From the NCBI GenBank assembly GCA_020528935.1, contig JAJDFU010000498.1, forward strand, positions 1 to 9,018: 9,018 nt of DNA, given 5' to 3'. Position 1 is the first letter of the stretch. Each line of letters begins with the position of its first letter. The position numbers were made by a program, and so were the translations under genes. Below, piece by piece: positions 1-6,359 of the stretch. Origin of the DNA: Saprospiraceae bacterium (GTDB lineage Bacteria > Bacteroidota > Bacteroidia > Chitinophagales > Saprospiraceae). The notes below the pieces were generated by a model. That model was not told where the DNA came from. It searched no databases and worked only from the letters and a program-made list of their open reading frames with translations.

Positions 1-78
1 GAGGTCAAAAAAGAACGGGTAAGTTCCATTTTCCAGAGCCGGGTACATGCCAAGGTGAAAGACTCAAAGATCAACTAA
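1..78 (+). pseudogene. 5' fragment of the EF-G2-like gene, ending at an in-frame TAA (gene continues left of the window)
   Basis: Reading the frame of the downstream EF-G-like gene back to base 1 gives EF-G-like G-domain sequence, including IFQSRVHAKVKDSKIN, then TAA at 76-78, then LDSPGRDDFVGEV. In other EF-Gs this segment is the switch region leading into the G3 motif (INxxDTPGxxDF), with no break. One residue, normally hydrophobic, is therefore replaced by a stop; TTA or CTA-like codons are one base away from TAA. The P-loop (G1) lies left of the window and is not seen. The frame is intact on both sides of the stop, so this is a point nonsense change or a sequencing/assembly error, not a frameshift. 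TAA serves as an ordinary terminator elsewhere in the window (the HTH gene at 6080-6082), so reassignment is unlikely. Confidence 0.8.
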
Positions 79-105
79 CTGGACAGTCCCGGCCGGGATG
101 ATTTC

Positions 106-1974
106 GTGGGCGAGGTCTTTTCGGCCCTCAAGGTAGCGGATCTGGGGGTGGTCGTGCTCAACGCCAAGAACGGCGTGGAAGTGGGCACGGAACTCATCTG
201 GGAATACATCGAGCGATTCGAGACGCCCGCATTGCTGGCCATCAATCACCTCGACCACGAGAAGGCCCAATACGAACAGACCCTGGAGCAGGCCAAAGAG
301 CGATTCGGCAATAAGGTTATCCCCATTCAGTACACCACCAAGACCGGCGAGGGCTTCCACGCCATCATCGACGCCCTGCGCATGGTGATGTACGTCTTTC
401 CCGAGGAGGGCGGCAAGCCGGAAAAAGAAGCCATTCCGGATTCGGAGATCCAGCGGGCCCAGGAAATGCACAATGCCCTGGTAGAGGCCGCTGCCGAAAA
501 CGACGAGACCCTCATGGAGCGCTTCTTTGAGGAAGGCTCGCTCACCGAGGAGGAGCTGACCGAAGGCCTGCGCATCGCCATTGCGCATCAGCAGATCTTC
601 CCGGTCTTTTGCTGCAGCGCCGCCAACAACATGGGCTCGGGGCGCATCATGGGCTTCATCAACGACATCTGCCCCTCTCCGGCCGAACGGCCTGCTGCCA
701 AGCTGGAAGGTGGCGGCGAACTGCCCTGCACGACCAGCGACGACACCAGTCTCTTCATCTTCAAGACCATCTCCGAGCCGCGGGTGGGCAATGTGTCCTA
801 TTTCAAGGTGTACAGCGGCATGGTGAAGCAGGGCGACGAACTGCAGAACGCCCAGACCCAGGCGCCCGAGCGCATGGGGCAGCTTTTCATTGCCAACGGC
901 AAGGACCGAAGTCCGATCGACGAATTGCGCGCAGGCGATATCGGCGTGACGGTCAAGCTCAAAAACTCCCATACCAACAACACGCTCAATACGAAAGGGG
1001 TGGAGCGCCGCATTGAGCCCATCCACTTTCCCGAACCCCGCATACGGGTAGCCGTGGATCCGCCCGGCAAGAACGACATGGAGAAGCTCATGAAGGCCCT
1101 GCATGTGATCGAAGAGGAGGACCCCACCCTGCAGGTAGAACAGTCTCAAACCCTCAAGCAGACGATCCTGCACGGCCAGGGCGAGTTGCACCTGGATATG
1201 ATCAAACACCGCATCGAGCAGGTGAACGGCGTATCGATGAATTTCATCCCGCCGCGCATTCCCTACCGCGAGACTATTACCAGGGCCGTCGATACCGACT
1301 ACCGCCACAAGAAGCAGACCGGCGGCGCCGGGCAGTTTGCCGAGGTGCACATGCGCCTGGAGCCCTACCACGAAGGCATGCCCGAACCCGACGGACTCAC
1401 GGTGCGCAATGTGGACATCGAGGAACTGCCGTGGGGCGGCAAGCTGGCGTTTTACTGGTGCATTGTGGGCGGCTCTATCGACAACAAGTTTTCCAGTGCC
1501 ATCAAGAAGGGGATCCTCCAAAAGATGGAGGAAGGCCCCCTCACCGGTTCCAACTGCCAGGACATTCGCGTGAGCGTATTCGACGGCAAGATGCACTCGG
1601 TGGATTCCAGCGATATGGCCTTCATGATCGCGGCCAGCATGGCCTTCCGCAACGGCTTTCGCGAGGCGGCCCCCCAACTGCTGGAACCCATCTACCAGGT
1701 GGACATCCTCTGCTCCGAGGACGTGATGGGCGACGTGATGAGCGACCTGCAATCGCGCCGGGCCATTATCCAGGGCATGGATCGCAAGGGGCACTACCAG
1801 CTCATCCAGGCGAACGTACCGCTGGCCGAGATGTACAAGTACTCCTCGGCGCTGCGTTCCCTCACTCAGGGCCGGGCCAAGTTCAGCCGCACTTTTGCGG
1901 AATTCCAGCCCGTGCCGCACGAGCTGCAGAAAAAACTGATGGACGAGCACCAGGCCGAGCTGGCGGAGGCCTGA
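106..1974 (+). CDS. fusA2: EF-G2-like translation elongation factor paralog (rest of an interrupted gene)
   Basis: EF-G drives tRNA-mRNA translocation on the ribosome; this is a divergent paralog of the kind Bacteroidota carry beside the housekeeping factor. Counting from the GTG at 106, residues 1-200 are the remainder of the G domain, with an altered G4 motif NHLD (47-50, normally NKxD) and a G5-like CSAANN (170-175). Domain II is at about 212-295, domain III at about 311-372 with HGQGELHL (356-363), domain IV at about 375-520 with HKKQTGGAGQ (401-410) and DGKMHSVDSSD (493-503), and domain V at about 525-605. Upstream, G3 reads DSPGRDDF, so Arg replaces the catalytic His of ordinary EF-G. 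The GTG is only the first possible restart after the TAA at 76-78; it is an internal Val codon in the family and no ribosome site is evident. A product from it would lack G1-G3. The gene is either broken or contains a sequence error. The family assignment is firm; the fusA2 symbol is my inference from similarity to the Bacteroides EF-G2. Confidence 0.88.
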   Translation: MGEVFSALKVADLGVVVLNAKNGVEVGTELIWEYIERFETPALLAINHLDHEKAQYEQTLEQAKERFGNKVIPIQYTTKTGEGFHAIIDALRMVMYVFPEEGGKPEKEAIPDSEIQRAQEMHNALVEAAAENDETLMERFFEEGSLTEEELTEGLRIAIAHQQIFPVFCCSAANNMGSGRIMGFINDICPSPAERPAAKLEGGGELPCTTSDDTSLFIFKTISEPRVGNVSYFKVYSGMVKQGDELQNAQTQAPERMGQLFIANGKDRSPIDELRAGDIGVTVKLKNSHTNNTLNTKGVERRIEPIHFPEPRIRVAVDPPGKNDMEKLMKALHVIEEEDPTLQVEQSQTLKQTILHGQGELHLDMIKHRIEQVNGVSMNFIPPRIPYRETITRAVDTDYRHKKQTGGAGQFAEVHMRLEPYHEGMPEPDGLTVRNVDIEELPWGGKLAFYWCIVGGSIDNKFSSAIKKGILQKMEEGPLTGSNCQDIRVSVFDGKMHSVDSSDMAFMIAASMAFRNGFREAAPQLLEPIYQVDILCSEDVMGDVMSDLQSRRAIIQGMDRKGHYQLIQANVPLAEMYKYSSALRSLTQGRAKFSRTFAEFQPVPHELQKKLMDEHQAELAEA

Positions 1975-1988
1975 CGGGTTGCCCCGGC

Positions 1989-2100
1989 TAGCTTGGCTTC
2001 TAGCATGACATTCAGACCGCATTCCGAAAGCTTTGCGCCGAAGTAAACTCGCCAACCCTTTCGGAATGCGTATAACCGAACTTCGTAGTACACCAAGCTA
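1989..2100. repeat. Concentric (nested) inverted repeat between two genes
   Basis: An outer perfect 8-bp inverted repeat (TAGCTTGG at 1989-1996, CCAAGCTA at 2093-2100) encloses an inner perfect 13-bp one (CGCATTCCGAAAG at 2018-2030, CTTTCGGAATGCG at 2058-2070). The two pairs share almost the same centre (2044 and 2044.5), and the intervening flanks are 21 and 22 nt. The element fills most of the gap between the EF-G2-like stop and the next start. There is no T-run after the inner stem, so it is not a canonical intrinsic terminator. No target-site duplication is evident at the ends. It could be a structured intercistronic RNA, a decayed palindrome or a small mobile-element remnant. Confidence 0.7.
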
Positions 2101-2113
2101 AACTCCCTCTTTC

Positions 2114-2485
2114 ATGGACCCCCTCCTGGCCAGCAAGATCCAGCACAAGGAACACCGCGAGTGGCTGGAGAAGCTCAACTTCTACCAGGACGAGATCCGC
2201 ATCTTTCAGAACGAGCTTCTGCTCGTGCTGCACAAGCATGCGGACAATCTCTCCCTGCTGGAACACGTCAACGAATACCGCGAGATCTTCCAGCGCAAGC
2301 TGGACCTTCTGGACCGCTTCCGCCACCGCATTGTGCGGCACGAAGCCCAGCTGGTGCCCAGGGTGGGCAGCGGCGAGAACGACTTCGTCGGGCACAACGA
2401 ACTCCGGCAGGAGCTGGCCGAATTCGAGCAGCAGTTCGACGAGCTCAAGCAGAACTTCCGCCGCTTTGTGGCCCATAATGACTGA
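2114..2485 (+). CDS. Small coiled-coil protein of unknown function
   Basis: This is a 123-residue protein that I do not recognise as a named family. It is soluble, highly charged and almost entirely helical by eye, with heptad-like spacing of Leu/Phe across roughly residues 15-75 and 92-120. A short Pro/Gly-containing break (around VPRVGSGEND) lies between, suggesting two antiparallel helices or a coiled-coil hairpin. There is no signal peptide, membrane segment or Cys pair. The ATG at 2114 is the first good start and gives an N-terminus of MDPLLASKIQ. It follows the EF-G2-like gene on the same strand by 139 bp, but the inverted repeat between them argues for separate or attenuated transcription. 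A hairpin follows its TGA within 16 bp. The frame keeps the GC-rich third-base pattern of its neighbours, so it is very likely real. Function unknown. Confidence 0.75.
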   Translation: MDPLLASKIQHKEHREWLEKLNFYQDEIRIFQNELLLVLHKHADNLSLLEHVNEYREIFQRKLDLLDRFRHRIVRHEAQLVPRVGSGENDFVGHNELRQELAEFEQQFDELKQNFRRFVAHND

Positions 2486-2500
2486 GGCTGCACTCCAAAA

Positions 2501-2534
2501 TACGCATCCGGCGATCCAAGTCCTCGGATGCGTA
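2501..2534. terminator. Hairpin between convergent genes, probable bidirectional terminator
   Basis: TACGCATCCG (2501-2510) and CGGATGCGTA (2525-2534) form a perfect 10-bp stem with a 14-nt loop. It lies 16 bp after the stop of the coiled-coil gene (+) and 18 bp after the stop of the M1 peptidase gene (minus). Read on the minus strand the stem is followed by TTTTGG, a short U-run that favours termination of the peptidase transcript. On the plus strand there is no U-run, so termination there is less certain. Confidence 0.6.
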
Positions 2535-2551
2535 CGATATCACCGGCCATA

Positions 2552-5500
2552 CTACGGCAAGATATCCCGGATCACTTCCCGCGGCCGCAGGCGGGCCAGG
2601 TCCAGGGTGAAGGTGACGCGATCCCAGTAGTTGCCGCGTTCGTTCAGGATGGGGCGCACATTGGCGGAATTGACCAATGGGAAATGAACAGCGAAAAGCC
2701 CATTTGCCGCATCCAGCAGGAGCCCACCGCTCCAGATAAGCTGATCGGCGAAGTCATTTCCCTGGGCCAGCAGCACGCTGGTATCGTCGTAATAGCCGAT
2801 ATCGAAATAGGGTTTAATGCCATTCAACAAGCCCCACCCCCGGGGCCAGGGCAGATCGGCCTGCAGGTTAAAAGCGAGGATAAAGCTATTGCTTCGCCCC
2901 TCGCGCCGGCCGGCCGGCAGGGGCAGCCTGAGGCCGCCGTCCATGCGGGCGACCTGCTGGCTCCACAGACCGCGCTCGTCGGTGCGGCCCAGCCAGAGGT
3001 GGTCGAAGCGATAGTCGGTGGGGCCGCGCTGGGCCAGGTTGAAGGCGCCGAGGGAGATGGCATCGACCTTGCGCTGCGCATTGTCCAGGAAAAAGCCGCC
3101 AAACCAACGCACCCGCAGGTAGCGGTCGCGCAGATACATCCAGCCTTGCCGCCACTCCAGGCTCAGCTTGGTGTAGCGTTTTCGCCCTTCCAGTTCGTAG
3201 GTCTGATGCTCCAGCGCCGCCCGAAAATCAAAGGGATACAGGACGTGCTCGTTTTTCCCTTCGTAGGCCAGCTCGTAAATCTGATCGGCATTCCAGGTCA
3301 GACCGCTATATTCTTCTTCGCCAGAAAACAGGGGCTCCTGTTTCCACAACAGGATGGCCCGGGCTTCCAGGGCATGCGAAAAGGGCCGGTTGTTGGCCCG
3401 GCCCAGGTCCAGACGCAGCTTCGGCACCAGCCGGCCGTATTTGAGGCGATAGCCGAGGGCCCCGTTGTCGTCGTAGTGAAAGAGGCGCCCCTGGGTGCTG
3501 ATCTCGATCTGCCGGATGGCATTCGCCCGTGGAAGCATGCGCCAGGCCACTTCTCCCATGCCCGCCAGGCTGCGGCTGCCAATGGCGTAGAGTGGCACCA
3601 GGGCAAACTGGAAACGGGAGGGCGGAAAGAAGGAGCTGTACACTGCCGCGCCCAGCATGGTCTTGTCGTAGTTGTTCCAGCCCAGGGCAGGGGTGAGAAA
3701 AAGCCGGGTGCGCCGGTCGTTTTCCAGCCTGGGCAAGATGGATAGTTGCAGCGGTTCCAGGCGCGGGAACAGGCCCCGGGCCCGCACCTGATCGTTCTTC
3801 CGGTTCACCTCCGGACTGAGGCGATGGGGGTCCAGTTGAAAACGGTCGAAGGAATCGGGCGGCAAGGGAAGATCGTGGGTCGTACGATCGCTGAAGCCCG
3901 GCAGCACCGCGGAGTAGATGATGCGATCTCCCTGCCAGCCGCTGAGCAGTACGGGACCGGCGATCCGGCCGCGGTTGCGCAGGTACAGCCGGGTGCCTTT
4001 GCCCTGGGGTTTAGCCTTTTGCAGGGCGTAGTCCATTTTCCGGTCCGAGTTCAGGATATGATCGAACAGCCAATCCAGGTCCAGATCCGTCTCCTTCTCC
4101 AGTACGGCCTGCAGGTCGGCCGGTCCGGGGTGGCGGAACTGCCAGCGGCGGTAGTAGGCCTGCATGGCCGCGTCGAACGCATCCCGTCCCAACGCCGCTT
4201 CCAGGTAGGCGAAGGCCTTGCCCGGGCGATCGTAGGCATTGAGGTAGTAATTGACCAGGCTGAGGTCCTGGGAAGGCAGGCCGGTCGACTGGTCCAGCCC
4301 TTGCCGGGCCTGGTAGAGGTAGCCCAGCTCGCCCAGGTCCAGGCCGGGGGCGCCGCCCAGCACCTTAGGCAGGTCCAGCGCCGAAGTGCTGTAGAGGCTG
4401 TCCATATACCGCTGCTCGTAGTAGGTGTTGATGCCCTCGTCCATCCAGGGGTGGTCGCGCTCATTGGTGGCCAGGATGCCGTAAAACCAGTTGTGCCCTA
4501 CCTCGTGCTCGATCACCTCATCCAGGCTGCGGGCATCGCCCGAAAGACCGATCACGGTGATCATGGGATACTCCATGCCTGCCCCGGCGCTGAGGGCGCT
4601 TTGTACGGCCGTAGCCTGCGGCCAGGGGTATTCGCCTACGGTACGGCTCAGGTATTGTACCGAGCGGTTGACGTATTCGATGGCGCCCTCCCACAGGGCT
4701 TCCTCGGTGCGGGTGAAGAAGACGCTCGTCTGCACGGAGCGCCCGGAGGGCAGGCGTACGGAATCCTGCACCAGCTTGAAGCGCTTGTCGGCAAACCAGG
4801 CGAAGTCGTGCACGCGTTCCGCCCGGAAAGTGACCGTCTTCAGCGAATCGCTGGAGGGCGGTGCGGGTTCGTACACGTAGTCGTCGGCCAGGGGGCCGTC
4901 CCGCTTTGCAAAGTAGCGCCAGGTCTCGCGGGCCTTTTCGCGCAGGAAGGCCCGCTCGGCCTGCTCCTGCAGTTCGCCGGTGGCGGCTACCAGGTAATTG
5001 GCGGGCAGGGTGATGCGCACCTCAAAAGAGCCGAACCCGGAATAGAACTCTCCGGCATCCAGGTAGGGCATGATGTGCCAGCCATCGGCATCGAATACCG
5101 CCGGCTTGGGGTACCACTGAGTGAGCTGGTAGGATTCGCCTATGTGCCCCAGGCGCGAAAAGGAGGCCGGGAGCTGAAGGGTAAAGGGCGTGCGCAGGGT
5201 GCAGGATGCGCCGGGAGGCAGGGGCTGCGGCAGCCTTACCCAGGCGATGTCCGGATGTTCAGGGTGGTATCCCCACTCCCCCGGCTTTCCGTCCACACTA
5301 AAGGCCAAGTCCGAATAGCCGCCCCGCTCGGCCGCTGGGGCGAAGTGGAAGCGAGTGCTGCCTTCGAGGGCCAGCTTCTGCCGGTCAAAGGCCGTGCCGC
5401 GCCGGCTGTAGGCATTGGCCCAGAGGTGCATCCACAGGGTGTCCAGGGCATGGGGCGAGCGGTTGTGGTAGTCGAGTTCCAGCTTGCCGTGCAGCTGATG

Positions 5501-5611
5501 CAGCTCGTCGTCCAGGCGGACTTCGATGCGGGAGTCTACCCGCTGTTGGAAATACTGGGCTTGAACGGGAGTGCTCAGTGCCAGAAGGAGTAAGAGGCGA
5601 AGCAGGTTCAC
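2552..5611 (-). CDS. Secreted M1 family zinc metallopeptidase with C-terminal beta-barrel-like domain
   Basis: A 1019-residue M1 (gluzincin) peptidase, expected to remove N-terminal residues from peptides outside the cytoplasm. Residues 1-18 form a signal peptide (LLRLLLLLAL core, likely cut after VQA), which supports the GTG start at 5611; there is no lipobox Cys. The N-terminal beta domain spans about 20-230. The exopeptidase motif GAGMEYPM is at 343-350 (Glu347 would bind the substrate N-terminus). The zinc site is HEVGH at 369-373 and Glu392, exact HExxH-x18-E spacing in NERDHPWMDEG. Tyr460 is a candidate transition-state tyrosine. Residues about 535-635 look like an all-beta linker domain. 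From about 640 to the end the protein shows repeated alternating-hydrophobic strands rich in Tyr, Trp and Arg turns, resembling an outer-membrane barrel, though it does not end in an aromatic residue. All catalytic residues are present, so it should be active. The M1 call is firm; the barrel is inferred from pattern only. Substrate unknown. Confidence 0.93.
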   Translation of the reverse strand: MNLLRLLLLLALSTPVQAQYFQQRVDSRIEVRLDDELHQLHGKLELDYHNRSPHALDTLWMHLWANAYSRRGTAFDRQKLALEGSTRFHFAPAAERGGYSDLAFSVDGKPGEWGYHPEHPDIAWVRLPQPLPPGASCTLRTPFTLQLPASFSRLGHIGESYQLTQWYPKPAVFDADGWHIMPYLDAGEFYSGFGSFEVRITLPANYLVAATGELQEQAERAFLREKARETWRYFAKRDGPLADDYVYEPAPPSSDSLKTVTFRAERVHDFAWFADKRFKLVQDSVRLPSGRSVQTSVFFTRTEEALWEGAIEYVNRSVQYLSRTVGEYPWPQATAVQSALSAGAGMEYPMITVIGLSGDARSLDEVIEHEVGHNWFYGILATNERDHPWMDEGINTYYEQRYMDSLYSTSALDLPKVLGGAPGLDLGELGYLYQARQGLDQSTGLPSQDLSLVNYYLNAYDRPGKAFAYLEAALGRDAFDAAMQAYYRRWQFRHPGPADLQAVLEKETDLDLDWLFDHILNSDRKMDYALQKAKPQGKGTRLYLRNRGRIAGPVLLSGWQGDRIIYSAVLPGFSDRTTHDLPLPPDSFDRFQLDPHRLSPEVNRKNDQVRARGLFPRLEPLQLSILPRLENDRRTRLFLTPALGWNNYDKTMLGAAVYSSFFPPSRFQFALVPLYAIGSRSLAGMGEVAWRMLPRANAIRQIEISTQGRLFHYDDNGALGYRLKYGRLVPKLRLDLGRANNRPFSHALEARAILLWKQEPLFSGEEEYSGLTWNADQIYELAYEGKNEHVLYPFDFRAALEHQTYELEGRKRYTKLSLEWRQGWMYLRDRYLRVRWFGGFFLDNAQRKVDAISLGAFNLAQRGPTDYRFDHLWLGRTDERGLWSQQVARMDGGLRLPLPAGRREGRSNSFILAFNLQADLPWPRGWGLLNGIKPYFDIGYYDDTSVLLAQGNDFADQLIWSGGLLLDAANGLFAVHFPLVNSANVRPILNERGNYWDRVTFTLDLARLRPREVIRDILP

Positions 5612-5614
5612 GGT

Positions 5615-5637
5615 CCGGATTTTGGCGCAAGATCCGG
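5615..5637 (-). promoter_or_regulatory. Leader hairpin directly upstream of the M1 peptidase start
   Basis: CCGGAT (5615-5620) and ATCCGG (5632-5637) are a perfect 6-bp inverted repeat with an 11-nt loop. In the minus-strand transcript the 3' arm ends three bases before the GTG start, so folding would sequester the initiation region. Read on the plus strand the same stem is followed by T6, so it could also stop antisense transcription. Short stem; could be chance. Confidence 0.35.
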
Positions 5638-5656
5638 CTTTTTTGGGTATGGTTTT

Positions 5657-5668
5657 TGGAGGCCTCCA
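5657..5668. repeat. Perfect 12-bp palindrome upstream of the M1 peptidase gene
   Basis: TGGAGGCCTCCA is perfectly self-complementary and lies 46 bp upstream of the peptidase GTG, a reasonable position for an operator bound by a dimeric regulator. A second, weaker inverted repeat, GCAAGC/GCTTGC with a 7-nt spacer, lies at 5696-5714. No regulator is identified. Confidence 0.4.
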
Positions 5669-5797
5669 GTAAAGAACCGGACTTCGGACTGGGCCGCAAG
5701 CTCAGTTGGCTTGCAATGATTTTGAGTTATCCGGTTGCTGTAAACAAAAACTTCAGCTGTTCTGTCTAATAAGTGAATATATATCCCGGTTGAAGCG

Positions 5798-5818
5798 GGA
5801 GTGCCACAAGGCCACTCC
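5798..5818 (+). promoter_or_regulatory. Small hairpin upstream of the HTH gene
   Basis: GGAGTG plus CC (5798-5805) can pair with GG plus CACTCC (5810-5818), with ACAA as the loop and C5812 bulged. It ends 51 bp before the ATG of the HTH gene and could be part of its 5' leader or an autoregulatory site. The evidence is the fold only. Confidence 0.3.
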
Positions 5819-5869
5819 AGATCTGTCTATGCTACGCCCAAACTGCCTGACAGGCTTAACCGGATTACT

Positions 5870-6082
5870 ATGTCTGAGAAAAAGCACTTCAAAACGCGTG
5901 CGGAGTTTGCCGATGAGCTCGGCATCAGCCGCCGTACCCTGTACAACCTGATCAAGGAAGCCGGGCTGGACCTGCCCCGGGGACTGCTTTCTCCCGAGGC
6001 GCAAAGTCAGATCTGGGCCTACATCAATGGAAAAGACGAGGACGACTCGTCCGAAGAGGATGAAGAAGGGGAAGGGGAATAA
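5870..6082 (+). CDS. Small helix-turn-helix protein with acidic C-terminal tail
   Basis: A 70-residue protein. Residues about 8-34 read AEFADELGISRRTLYNLIKE followed by a short turn, a clear helix-turn-helix with the GIS turn and RRTLYN recognition helix, resembling the Fis-type or MerR-type N-terminal HTH of small Bacteroidota regulators. Residues 41-54 (SPEAQSQIWAYING) form a further helix. The last 16 residues (55-70) are almost entirely Asp, Glu, Ser and Gly. There is no ligand or sensor domain. I chose the ATG at 5870, because translation from an upstream in-frame GTG at 5801 would run through the leader hairpin and add a non-conserved-looking, Pro-rich segment. It is transcribed away from the M1 peptidase gene and followed at once by an intrinsic terminator, so it is probably monocistronic. 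Target unknown; regulation of itself or the divergent peptidase is possible. Confidence 0.8.
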   Translation: MSEKKHFKTRAEFADELGISRRTLYNLIKEAGLDLPRGLLSPEAQSQIWAYINGKDEDDSSEEDEEGEGE

Positions 6083-6134
6083 GCTGGTGAAAAAGACCGG
6101 CGATCAGCGACTGCGCATTTATTCGCCAGTTTTT
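6083..6134 (+). terminator. Probable intrinsic terminator of the HTH gene
   Basis: CTGGTGAA (6084-6091) pairs with TTCGCCAG (6122-6129), eight pairs with one G-U, and is followed directly by TTTTT at 6130-6134. The 5' arm starts two bases after the TAA stop. The loop is long (30 nt) but can hold a smaller GC-rich hairpin. Confidence 0.5.
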
Positions 6135-6176
6135 CGCGCAAAGTCGTGGCTCCGTATTTCCGTTTGAAGCTCCCGC

Positions 6177-6359
6177 TTACCAATAGCTCTTCAACCTGTG
6201 GGGGTTGCCCCTGATGCGAATTCCGATCTTCCGGCCGGAAAGGCAGTCACAGGCCGTACAGGAGATGCCCCCGGGGGCAGGCTCAATCTCGCCACCCGAA
6301 CTGACGATGTTCGAGAGCTGGAGTCCTTGTTGCAGGAGATAAGCCCACACATTATTCAC
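6177..6359 (-). CDS. Possible small ORF or gene remnant with a CxxCxC motif
   Basis: A 60-codon frame from a GTG at 6359 to TAA. I do not recognise it. Third codon positions are mostly G or C, as in real genes of this window, and it carries a CTACDC cluster (Cys34, Cys37, Cys39) after a GG at 30-31, then a basic tail (RKIGIRIRGNPHRLK). The open frame continues upstream of the GTG without a stop, through the hairpin at 6351-6376 to a TGA inside the stem at 6416-6455. The real product, if any, may therefore start elsewhere or be a truncated remnant. It lies downstream of the HxlR gene on the same strand. No function is claimed. Confidence 0.2.
   Translation of the reverse strand: MNNVWAYLLQQGLQLSNIVSSGGEIEPAPGGISCTACDCLSGRKIGIRIRGNPHRLKSYW
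6229..6240. repeat. Perfect 12-bp palindrome
   Basis: TTCCGGCCGGAA is perfectly self-complementary. It lies 25 bp from a second, 14-bp palindrome (6266-6279). Function unknown. Confidence 0.45.
6266..6279. repeat. Perfect 14-bp palindrome
   Basis: TGCCCCCGGGGGCA is perfectly self-complementary with no spacer, the longest uninterrupted palindrome that I found in the window. It lies inside the doubtful 60-codon minus-strand frame, where it encodes part of a Pro-Gly-Gly run. Function unknown. Confidence 0.5.

Larger units (their letters stand above)
5612..5869. promoter_or_regulatory. Divergent intergenic region between the M1 peptidase and HTH genes
   Basis: This 258-bp stretch has no gene that I can support. 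It must hold the promoters of both flanking divergent genes. I found no clean Bacteroidota -7 element (TAnnTTTG) with a correctly spaced -33. The nearest is TGATTTTG at 5717-5724 on the plus strand, which has one mismatch and no good partner. It does contain several inverted repeats, listed separately, and an AT-rich stretch around 5730-5785 that is the likeliest site for the HTH gene promoter. Confidence 0.5.

Noticed and set aside
76..78. Recoding of TAA (readthrough, or a reassigned genetic code) in the EF-G2-like gene
   Set aside because: TAA is not a selenocysteine or pyrrolysine codon, and it acts as the normal terminator of the HTH gene at 6080-6082. TAG and TGA also terminate other genes in the window. 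A mutation or sequence error is simpler.
64..2055. Very long open frame antisense to the EF-G2-like gene
   Set aside because: It lies fully over a gene with unmistakable EF-G domains and shows no recognisable motifs. Long antisense frames are expected opposite GC-rich codon usage.
1989..2100. The concentric inverted repeat as an insertion sequence or MITE
   Set aside because: No target-site duplication is evident at the ends and only one copy is visible, so it is kept as an unexplained repeat.
2528..5593. Two long plus-strand frames opposite the M1 peptidase
   Set aside because: The minus strand carries the signal peptide, GAGMEYPM and HExxH-x18-E motifs. The plus-strand products look like low-information shadows.
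5801..5869. N-terminal extension of the HTH protein from the GTG at 5801
   Set aside because: It would begin inside a hairpin and add a segment without helix-turn-helix character. The ATG at 5870 gives a compact domain.
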